The translations under genes and the position numbers were made by a program. Below the pieces are notes generated by a model. It did no database searches, had not been told where the DNA came from, and saw nothing but the letters and a program-made list of their open reading frames with translations. Shown piece after piece: positions 28,101 to 39,357 of a DNA stretch of 64,000 bases. Every line of letters starts with the position of its first letter. The stretch's first letter is position 1. Source of the DNA: Setaria digitata (Eukaryota; Nematoda; Chromadorea; Rhabditida; Setariidae); the NCBI GenBank assembly GCA_003640385.1, contig RCAB01000041.1, positions 62,001 through 126,000 on the forward strand, given 5' to 3'.

Positions 28101-29022
28101 GCAATGACTGGGGTGTACGGATGAAAAAAATTTCCAGATAAGCCTAGGCCACGAAATAACGGAGCAGCACTGAGACAGGAAAAATAATCCGAAGGGCACA
28201 TTTGATACCGGAGAAACTTCGATGCAAACTGAGCGCGAAGAGTCGACGATTTATTCTTCTAGTTCGAGACAGAAACAACAAGAATCCTAACCTATCCCTT
28301 TTACATGAGGATTTAGCGTAATGTTATTTCAGAAAGGTGTACCACAATGAGCGAATCAGGCAAACCGTTAAATTAGATATGCAGAATAACTTTATTTTGC
28401 TTTAAATTTATGTGAATATAGCAAGATTTCCATATGTGATTTCTTTTTTTAATTTTAGCTTGGCAGACAAATTTCGCAAAAATAAGTAAGATTTTTTATC
28501 CCATCATCTTCGTCAAATTAAGGATTTTTAATATATTCACATTTGAATTTGAGATAATAAAATATTTTTACAATTGAAACAATCATGAACATTTCTTGCT
28601 AATGACAAGAAATTGGATTCTATTTCTAGAATTCAGCTTTTCTATTTTTGTTTTCTAAAAATAATATAGCTAATTTGAAACAATAAAAAACACTTCAGTT
28701 CATTGCTGTTTCGAAAAATGAAATTTTGTATTGGAAGTTAAATTTGAATTTTTCCAAATTATTCATGACTAAAAGTTAACTTATAGAAAAACATTTGAAA
28801 ATTGAAATATTGTACTACAAAGTTCTGTTTATTCTGAATAATAGAACTATTCGCCATTATCATAGGCTTATTATTTTTACAATTTCCCTTTACAGTTTGT
28901 TATTGTTGTTGCTGATGATGAGGATGTTGTTGGTCATCGTTAGTTGTAACATTATCATCGTTTTTATCATTTCTCTTACAAATAGATAATCGAATTCCTT
29001 TAGATGATATTAATTTCTATTG
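25130..29022. other. Interval between IFT46 and paralogue A
   Basis: About 3.9 kb of AT-rich sequence. The best open frame is a 148-codon frame on the - strand at 27753-28199, covered as a finding. Otherwise homopolymer runs and short frames only. Confidence 0.45.
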
Positions 29023-32000
29023 TTATCTTTGCGAAACGGCAGCGTAAATTCGATGGCAAGCGATCATACCCGTTTTGCTAACACGAATCAAATCATGCAG
29101 TTCGTTTTTTGACAGATTGTTTATTGCATGATCGAATAATCGGGCTGTTATAACTAACGGAATTCTCTGAAATTTCAAAAAATGCCTTTAAAACAGCTAA
29201 GATTGAAATTTGTAAATTTCAGCTTATATATATGTCAAACTTTTAACATAATCAATCTTTGAAATAAGATTAAAATAAAATGTTAATGAAATTATGCAAT
29301 GTTAACGAAAACGGATAGTTTTATTGCTACTCATAATTCGAAAAATAAATTTTTTCTGAAATGATTCGACAATATATATTCTTTTTTATTAATCATATTA
29401 ATTAATGATCTGATACTCAGAAGATCAGAATTTGGCTTAAAAGTGTCAGAAATCTTTTTTTTTTTATTCTTCGCACGCTTAACTCACTATAAAATAAATT
29501 AAAATCTTGACTTATTTACCAAAATCTTCATATAGCAAACTATATTCTTGTTTTATCAGCACACCAGATTCGTGTACCTAATGAACTAAATTAAAACTTA
29601 GTATATTAATAACTAATTTTTTCGCTTTTAAAAACTATTTTTTGATTCTAAACAAATTCAAAACAATTTATATTGTTAATTACAACTATATAAAAGTTTA
29701 TTTAAAAAGCAAAAAGAAAAAAAAAACAAAGTCGAAATTTAACATACTCCAGTACGTGCTCGGCTGCTTACAAACAAGTTCCAGAGTTGTTCTGCACGAT
29801 TTTTATTCTGCGAAAATAAACAGTAAAGGAGAAAAAGCTTGCAATAATGGAAGCTTAAAAATGATAACATTTTGAAAAATGAGGAAAATATGGCGAATTT
29901 AATGAAATTTTGATTTTTTACTTACAAGAATTTGAAGTTCTTCAACAAATTATAGATATAAAAGCTAATTCTTCTATTCAAAATTCTACAAAATGAATAC
30001 TGAATGATTCTTTTAAATGTTGTTTGAGGCAATGGTTTCGGAAAATAAGTAGCTAATTAACCCATTAAGCCCATAAACTCTTGTTCCTCCTATTTTACTA
30101 AAACTCGAGGGAACTGCTGTCATAACTAAATTATGAATTAAGAGTAGCATAATCTCTGAAATAAAATCGTCCACAGTATATTTTTTCCTTCCTCCTTTCC
30201 TTCAAGGAAGTTAGAAAAGAACTAAGTTGGAATATGAGTTGTGCATTTCATTAATCATATTATGCATGTATGTTTGAATGAAAGAGAAAGGAAGCGACAA
30301 TTAGTTAAACATGAAATGAAATGAAAAATTTAGAAAGAGAAGACAAAAATGGAAAACTCAACGAATAATTTTGAATAAAAATTGAAAAATCTGCTCTGAG
30401 TTTCGCACACTTGATTATTATTAGTTTTATTTCACCTTTGTCTTCGTTTTACTAATTCATTTTTCAAAAATTGCAATTTCTGTGTCAAATAAATTAGTTG
30501 GTAATTTTTATCAACTTTTACTAAATATTTCTCTTTCAATTTACAGTTATTGTTATCACGTTCGTTATCATTCTTGTCACCATAAGCTATTTTCTTTAAT
30601 TTTATTAATATCCTAAGCTTCGTCATAAAATGACATTCTCTTTCACTTCCTTTCTCTATAAATTATCAAGATGCTTTTCACGCTGCTTCTTAAGGAAATC
30701 TTCATCGACGGATTTAGAAAATAAGATTTTCATCGAATTTAAATAATAGAACTGCTTAATTAATAAAGCTATTCCTAGAATTTATTGCAGTACCTAAGAA
30801 TAAAAAGACCAGTTGATATTCTTGAGGAATCAGAAAAAAAAATCTGAAAACTTTAAAATATGAGACAAAACCCTTCACTGACGTGACCAGAATGATTCGA
30901 TTCATTGATAACAGTAACAGTAGCTAAACTAACAGAATTTGTGGTGAATTAATTAAAACTGATCATTACACTTTTCAATATATTTCATGTTCTATGCTCT
31001 TTAAATATTTCTCAGTTCACTCCAGTGCAGATCTTTTCAATTTTACTAATAGTTGCGATGTTCATGCAGTTATCAGCATGTCATTAACCTAGAAATCTAT
31101 TATTCCGGTTTTTCTAAATGAAGGCGAAAATTAGTGTTATTTAACTAATAGAATTAAAGATTTTCCATTTTTGACTCAATCTCTTAGAGCAACTGAGCTA
31201 GTTATAAATAATAATTTAAAAAAAATTGCTAATAATTAATTACCTGGTCTAAAAATGGAAGTATTTCATTTTTTGTTGGTAAACAAACACGCAATGACAA
31301 ATTCTTGTATTTTCCGGGTCCGAGGCCTTCTGCACTGCATTTTGCTAACTCGTCTTTTTCAAGAATTTGCACAAAATTTTTTATTGGCCCATCTATACTT
31401 TTGCAAATATCACAATAAACACTGAAAAAAAGCTGGAATTGATCATTAATGCAATAACCCAACTGATTATGATAAATTAATAAACAGCAAGTGAGGAAGT
31501 AAAATTTTATGTTGTTACACCTTAATTCAGTACTAAGTTTCGCTCACTCCTTTACAATTACTAAATAATATTTTCAAAATTGAGTCTTAACACAAACAAT
31601 ATTCGATAGTGATATGCACTACTTATCAATGATTACTTATTAAAATTAATAAAATACATTTACTGTTTGCATTTATTTAACCAACATTTATTTAATACCT
31701 CATCCATAACATGACATCTATTTGTTGGTTTTAACCATTCTCATTTAAAGTCAACTTTCATATATCATTAGCCTTTTCATTACTCTTCGCTCTTAACCTC
31801 AAGCGATACACTCAAGCCTGTATGATTAGGAGTGCTTCGAACCTAATTTAATAATTTAGTAATACTGATTTTTTTTAAAAAACTAGTATGCTGGAAATTC
31901 AGATCCAATCTGAAATAAATATACTGAAAGGATTTATTAAATATCAAACGAATTATATAACTGGCTAATTTACAGCTTGCAATGTGAAATTCAAGAATTA

Positions 32001-34253
32001 GAACTAAAATTTTTGAAAATTTAACAAACCATGAGCCTACACCACCGCAACCATCAGCATCTGCGTTAACACATCGTTCTGGCTTACCATTGATGCCAAT
32101 TTTTGTCTCCAAGTATACATAATATTTAGCGCTACTGTTAAGGCCTGGCGGGTACACCTATAATTTGCTAAATCATAACTTTGCAATCGCATTTTACATA
32201 CATGTAAACATAATTAGATGCCAATTCCCCCAAATTTTGGATTTTTCAATTTAAGCAGTTTACACTGCGATTTATAATCTAAAATTAGAAAGACAAATCT
32301 CTCATTTCCAAGTCTGAAACAGAACTTCATCTTACGTGCTTTTGACATTTCGAAATTTTAACTGTTTCATTAGTCTCACAGTTCATCAAATATTTTGAAA
32401 CTAATCAAAAGCTTTGGTTTTTTTTTTTCCTTTCTTCACAAATATTTTTATCATCATTATTTCCTGTAAACTATAGTCTTAATCTTTCCAATTCCTCGTT
32501 TTATTAACTCTCGTTCTCGTGAAAAAAGACAGTTAAAATGGATAGTTTCAACAATTTATTGAGGGTGGTGAAAACCGTTCAACTAGGCCTTGGATCAAAA
32601 AAAGAAAAAAACTTTTGTTTCGTAAAGAAGCAAAAGGGAACAACAAACCTCAACTTCACCGCCACTCATTCGAAAACATTTATTAACTAATGAATTTTTC
32701 TCGGGTGTGAATTTCACACCCTCTGACTTGTAGTTCGGGAATTTTATTCGTAAATACTCTGCTTTCGGGCCTGAAACTCTTTAAGATTAATCCACTCTTA
32801 GATTTAATAAAAAAATTTTAAATTTTTACTTTTACAACTATTCTCCGCTTTACATTAAAGTGCAAAAATTAATCTCCGTCTTCTCAATTTGTGGGTTAAT
32901 TTGGAATAATAAATGACTTAAATTTTTATTAATCACAAAACAAAAAAGAAATTAAATTCCAACAATATTTGTTGTCATTTTCAATTTTTGCTTTGAAAAA
33001 ATGTTTGAAATTTTTATGATTTCATTTTGTGTTTGAGTTGTAATAAGAAAAACAAGGATTTTTTTCTAATGGCAGAGAAAACTCAAAATTTTTTTGGAAT
33101 GAATTTAATTAAGAAGAAATATTGCTTAAATTTTAAATTAGAATTTGCTCTTTAATGGGGGAAAAAATATACATAGAATTGACATCAGTTTTTCGCCACA
33201 AAAAATATGCTTTCAACTATGTCAGCATCAATTTCAAAAATGCATGTTGTTAATAAACACTAGTCATTCTAATCATTTCAACCTGTACTACTGTTGCAAG
33301 GATAATTTAAGAAAAAACAATGACTTGGTTTTTCTTTAAGATATGAGAATAAGTAATTTCAACTTGTCTTTATTATTGACTCACTTTTTTACAGCAAATG
33401 ATTAATTGTATTTAAAACAGAACGGAGAGAGAAATGACAACGATTCGATAATTTCAACTAATTTTTGAATTTTTCACTGTATTCCTAATACTTCCAAAAT
33501 TGCATCAATTTAAATAAATCATTCAAATTCGTCAGCTGCGATGAGTAAGTTGATTGCAAACTTCGCAAACAAGAAAAAAGCCACTGGGAAAGGTGTGTAT
33601 TGTCAAGTATTAGTAAATGAATGGAAATCATTCAATGAAAAGAGAAAAAAATTGGTGCACCAATAGTTTCAGAGTTTCCTTATATTAAAATGTGTCATTT
33701 AGCCTGTTCAAAATCTCCAGTCATTTAAAGTTCCTGTGAAGTGAGGTGAAATTCTAGCTATGCTCCTTATCACCAAACACTGTCAAGAGATCACTGTTAA
33801 CTGCAGAAAGAATTCGTTCAACTTTTTTGATGCACATTTATCATTTAGTCCGGTTATGATATACCACAAAAAAATCCTAACTCGTAACTTCCAAACTAAA
33901 TCACTGATCGGATAACACCGATAGATAAATATCCTACGAATATTGCATTTGATTTGATAGAAACGAGGAAAAGCCAGTCTTGGCCTAAACTCTCATCCTA
34001 ACTTTTATTTAAGTACTAGCAATTCCATTCCCTAACCAAAGCATATTCCCGCATTTATGCAGGCACATCTGCATGAACAAGGAAAGAACATGATCCGGGA
34101 ATTACCTGAGGGTTCAGAACATGGAAAATGTCGTTCAATTTCCACCGTCAATTCACCTTGATCTGTTTCAGCACTATGAGAAATACCTGCAGCAATAGAA
34201 AGTATCAAAATATACAGATTTGGTTGCCATCTTGCAACCGAATATGACGACAT
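29023..34253 (-). CDS. Paralogue A: secreted ten-Cys protein, possibly GM2-activator-like
   Basis: Five exons in order: 34253-34106, 32770-32649, 32157-32030, 31421-31244, 29166-29023 (TAA). They join in phase to 239 aa. A signal peptide occupies about residues 1-27 (core LYILILSIAAG). The mature part has ten cysteines: 45, 81, 119, 127, 133, 136, 139, 161, 179, 229. The signature is DGCGGVGSC followed by VYCDIC (125-139), then GPGKY (165-169) and RVCLP, and a last cysteine near the C-terminus (MIACHRI). The order resembles GM2-activator/ML-type lipid-binding proteins, but this is inference. The intron after the third exon is phase 2 and splits the codon of C133. A TTATTTTACAG site 35 bases before the ATG may be a trans-splice acceptor. 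The last intron is about 2.1 kb, so a missed small exon is possible. Confidence 0.8.
30432..30710 (-). other. Coding-like segments inside the last intron of paralogue A
   Basis: On the - strand, inside intron 4 of paralogue A, two charged, heptad-like open stretches lie close together. One is near 30710-30655 (contains DEDFLKKQREKHLDNL then stop). The other is at 30626-30432 and ends LKNELVKRRQR then TGA, with an AATAAA just after. They look like pieces of a small coiled-coil protein, but I could not connect them into one phase-consistent model. They may be chance in AT-rich DNA. Confidence 0.2.
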
Positions 34254-34564
34254 TGGCGGAACAATATTGATGTGTTCAGTTGTCGCTGCTGTAAAATAAT
34301 TTAAGAAAAAAAAGGAAGAAATGGAAAAATAAGAAGAGGGAAGAAGAGAAAAAGAAAAAGAAACCACAGTTGTAACTTCTTAACATTTAACTCCACGACA
34401 TGGCCATCAAATTCGGTTTTTTAGCTTTTATTTTTTCTTTTTCTGTTTTGTCTTTTTTCAAATTCATATGCAACAATAATACTACTCCATTGCTCGGTGC
34501 AGAAAATATGACATTTGTAATAATCGTAATTTTAGCATCTGTATGATATGATAGCAAAGATAAT

Positions 34565-35640
34565 CAACAACTGATCAGTAGTTTTATAATAAATAATAAT
34601 AGGGGATAACTGTAATCAAACAATGGTAGTAGACGATAATAAATAGTGAACAATAATAAACAGTAGCAATAAGTAAAATAATAATAAATAACGATAAAGA
34701 GCAACATTGTGGTGATGATGAATAATACTAAATAATAATAATAGATAAAAGCAAAAATAATAGTAAACAATAGCATGAAATAATAATAATAATAATAAAT
34801 AACAATAATAAATAATTGTGACAAATAATAATAGTAACAATAAGTAATAATAGTAAGCAATGATAAACAGTAGTAATATGATAATGATAAATAGTAATAA
34901 TAGTGAATATAGTAAATAATAATAACTAGCACAACAAGTAATGAAAAACAGTTGTAATAAATAATAGGAAATAAAAATGAACAGTAATAAACAGTCGTGA
35001 TAAAACAATAATGGGTAATAATAATAAATAATAAATGGTAAAAGTAAATGATAAGAAATAAAAATATCTAGTAATAATAGACGATAAATAGTAAATAAAT
35101 AATAATAACTAATAATAACAATAAAATAAATAATAAACGTAAATAATAAAAATAATAATAGTAAATAGTAATAATAAAAAATAATAAAAAACGTAAATAT
35201 NAGTAATAATAGACGATAAATAGTAAATAAATAATAATAAATAATAATAACAATAAAATAAATAATAAACGTAAATAATAAAAATAATAATAGTAAATAG
35301 TAATAATAAAAAATAATAAAAAACGTAAATATCTAGTAATAATAAGTAATAATACTAAAGAGTAATACAAACAAAGTAGGTAGTAATAATCGATAATAAC
35401 AAATAATTAATAGTAATAATAAATGATAAATAGTAATAATAACGAACAACAAATAAAAATATCTTAAAATATTAGATAATGGTAACAAATGGTGATAATA
35501 AACAATAATAAGCAGTAATAATTAATAACCATTAATGAATAGTAATGACAAATAATAATAAATCGAATAATGAATAACAGTAGTAATAATATTAAGTAAT
35601 AATAGTAAGTGACAATGATGAGAATAATAAATAATTAATT
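34565..35640. repeat. TAA/ATA-rich low-complexity tract
   Basis: Roughly 1.1 kb built almost only from AATAATA, AATAGTA, GATAAATA and similar units. On the - strand this gives long spurious frames of Tyr, Leu, Ile and Phe. It contains a single N at 35201. Confidence 0.85.
35070..35332. repeat. 131-bp direct duplication around a single N (probable assembly join)
   Basis: Sequence 35070-35200 recurs at 35202-35332 with one visible base difference, separated by N at 35201. The structure matches that at 1802-2071 and suggests two overlapping contig ends joined with an N. Confidence 0.85.
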
Positions 35641-38600
35641 AGTAGTGTGGAAATATAACAAGGAAATAGTCAGTTTGTCGAGTACTGCAAGAGAATTGAG
35701 AGTCTTTTGGGACGATAGATTTCATTCAATTTATTAGAGTTTGCGCCCGAATACAGACAGGTGTGTCTGCGTACAGGCAAGGGAACCTCCTCATTCAAAC
35801 TTCCTAATTTAGATTTCTAATTAGAAGCAGCTGCCGAATGCTTAGTCAGCCAGTGTGTGAGATAAGGGTGATATGGTGTCAACGAGGATCACAAAAACAG
35901 TGACAATGATGACGTTGAGAGAGGTTCTATGCCTGCGTGTTTCTGTGTGTGTCTGTGTGGTGTCTGTGTGCACCAAATATGAAGACACCACCCAATCAGA
36001 GACCGGTTTCTTCCAATTTCTTCCTCTTTCAGCAGCGCAAAAAGTGATTTTTATTGAAAATTTCTAATCATATCATTATGCGAGCACATGTGCGAAAAGC
36101 CCAGTTGCGCTCACGTGTTTTGAGACGTACGTGTGGATCAGAAAGTGTCTTTACGGACTAAATTTCAGGATGAGCACAAAAGAAGAGAAATTCCGCAGCT
36201 CCATGCCGTTTTTTACGTTCAGCAAGAATTAATAATAATGAAGTTCCTGAAGATATGAATATTTTGTCGTAGAAAGCAAATTCCTTCACATAATAATTCT
36301 TCAGAAGTTGCGATCAAGCGAGTCCGTCCTCCTCGAATTCCACTTCAACACTAACTCTTGCACCGTAATACCCAACAGTGCAATGCAGTCTGCTAACCTC
36401 ATAGAATACGGTTATTACTGTATTCTATCGTAATACGCCATTTCCATTCTGTTTAGCGTCTTGATTGAGAACGGTATGAACAGTATGAATTTGCAAATTT
36501 TTTCTTCTAACCTGTTTTCTTTTTTAATTTGCAAACAATTTTCATTAATGATTAAGGTCTTTGTATTGAAAATTTCCTTTCAATAATTCTACTTTCGCAA
36601 AAGCGAAATTGAAAGGGGAAAATGAAATCCCCAACAATTCAACTAATGCCATCTGATTATCAAATGATTTTTAAACAGTAAACAGAAATAAATAATTATC
36701 TTTTCGTCTTCAAAATAGTTATCTCATACTTCCTGCAAGGAAAAAATGTAGTGTAAAGCGAAAAGTTTGAAATAAATGAATATAAAACGAGTCGCTTGTT
36801 CATCAATGCTTTGCGCAATCACAATAACAATCAACTGTGAAAATATATCATGTCGTTTATCTTTTAATTAATTATATTAAAAAGAAGAGAAGGAAAAGCA
36901 AAGATTTTGTCTAAACTTAAGTGATTAGTAATACGAAATCAATAAATAAATCAATTTTAAAGTAACAAAAAGGAAGTATTTACCAAAAAATTAATCGTAA
37001 AATTCCAGTCGAAGTTCAAGTTATCAATTTCAATTACGTCATTTTCTGCTTTCTTGATAAAAAAAGAAGGTTACAGGAATAGGTGTGTGACGGTGAGTTC
37101 ACAAATGATATTTATTGATGGTAGTGAAAGAAACATTACGCTCTCAACAGAATTGAGTGGATGAAATATGCTGAAACACTGACAAAAAAAGGAAAACTTG
37201 GTGACCCCTGTAGATGAACTTTTATTTTTTCATATTTCAGAAACTATTAACTGAAATTTCTCTTACTATTTAAATGCTTCTTCATCCAAATTGCTAATTA
37301 AATTAGAAGTAGCTCTTTTTAAAATATGCCTTTAATGTGTAGGAATCTCTTTTTCCATTTACTACTACGGGTTTTTTTAGCATGCGGCGTGGCACGCCAA
37401 ATAAGTATTGCAACACTTTTGTCAAAATATTTTTCTTTTAATAACAAACTTCAACTTCAGTCAGAAAGAAAGAAAGACGAATCAAAAATCAGTAGTTGTA
37501 CAGATAGAATTTGAAATAAAAATTTGAAGAAAAATTCTCTTTTCTTTCAAGCTGTGAAACGGTGAAGCTAATTAATTTTCATTTCAACATTTTTGCATCG
37601 AATTTATCATTAACCACTTATATGGATAGAAGAGAATCTTTAATAGAGCGGAGAAATTTTGTCATTGTAAAGAAGCAAACATCCGATGACCGATTTTAGT
37701 GAAACAAAAAAAAAATAAACTTGGACTGAAGTAACATGAAGTTTCAGCTGAAAAAAAAACAACAACTTGTTTGTTATTCGCCATGACTCTTTCTATTTCT
37801 TAAAAATTGTTCGGAAATGAAGTGAATATGAAAAGTACATAGTTCGCCGAATAAGTAAAATCAGAATCTTTACTGATACCAAGTTCCCAGACCAATGTTG
37901 ATACATCCCGCGATACTGCGGCGACGATATTACCCTCAAATATCTTCACACTAAATTTCGTTAACTTCAGAATAGTCTGCTTCCTTCTATTTTTAGCTCT
38001 TCGAAAGTAAGGTAGCTGACTTTATATATCATATTCATATCGATATCATATCCAGAACAATTCTGCTGCTTATGTTTAACTTGGTGCCAAAAACTACGGT
38101 ACATGCGGTATTAATTAGCTTTCGCCACTGATTATGTTAATCAGAAAAACTTCTGCGTCATGTCGCAACTTTGAGATTTCAACTTACTCGAGCTATTTCA
38201 ATTTGTCTGTAAATTTCACAAATAGTTTAATGTGACCTGGACTGTTCAATGTTTATAAATAGAAAAAGGAATATTCTCCTAACTTTTAGGACAAGAATTT
38301 TAGTGCATTTTTGCACTAAAATGACAAAAGTGTTATATTTCAAAATCCGACATGTTGATGAAAAATAAGTCAATTAACACGATTTTTTTGAAGAATTTGG
38401 GTAATAAATGAAAATTTTGATATTTCATCCTTTTTTCGTCCTTATGTTTAATGTCGAATTCTTTTTTATTCTAAATTTGAATTTTGAATTTCATATATTC
38501 TGCATAATTTTGAAATCTTTGCGATTGCTTTATGAGAAAATGAGTTGCATTACGTGAATATTCGTTTACTTCCTGACTTTTCCTTGATTCGCAGAAGTAG

Positions 38601-39357
38601 TTCTTATTTCAGCTTCCTAGATTTTGAGTTTCTTTTTTTTTTTTCTTTTAAATTTGTACATTATTCTTCTTTTTCTTTTCTCAATCCTACCCCACTTTAC
38701 CTTCTTTCGTTCTTAATTCATCATAGTTGATTATATTTACTTTGATAACAATCTCATAAATATTAGAATATCTCGAAATTAAAAGTACAAATTGAAAGAT
38801 TTCTACTTTGATTGCATATTATCCTTATAACTATTACTTATAAGAAGTAGAAAATCCTACAATTTCAGAATTGCTGAGTTAGAGACTATTTAGCAGAGGG
38901 ATCAGAAAAAATGCTTTTTTGTTGATCCTTATAGCTCTGCACCAAATTAACTTATTAGTGAGAATTTTCAAACATTATTAACACTTGAATTTTTTTACAG
39001 AGCATATTAAATTCATGAATGCTTAAAGTGAAATTTCAAACGTATGGTTATTCGGGCGACCCACTCTCTTTAAAAACTTTGACGATGAAAAAGACTTATT
39101 TGAAACTTTCCTAATAAGAGAAAATATCTAAAAAAGAAAAATGAAGGGGAAAAGCTAGAAAAGAATTTTGTCATGTTGTAAATGGTGATTCAATTAAATT
39201 TCAATTTTTGTCGGTGTTTAAAAGTGAATTTGGTTTGCATACAATTTAGTAAATTAATTAGATAGCAAAAAAATAGGCTCGAATTGAACACACAATAATT
39301 AAAATCGCGGTTTTTAAACAAAAATGCATTTTCAGCAAATGCAAGTAACAACCATTT

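Larger units (their letters stand above)
34254..39357. other. Interval between paralogues A and B
   Basis: About 5.1 kb. The first 1.1 kb is the TAA-rich tract listed separately. A GT-rich patch lies at about 35935-35970. A 20-codon frame behind an AATTTCAGG site at 36170-36232 is noted as a finding. The rest is AT-rich sequence with no supported gene. Confidence 0.45.

Noticed and set aside
34564..35370. Three long - strand frames of 100-130 codons made of Tyr, Leu, Ile and Phe
   Set aside because: They are translations of the TAA-rich repeat tract; overlapping frames are open at the same time and none has splice or motif support.
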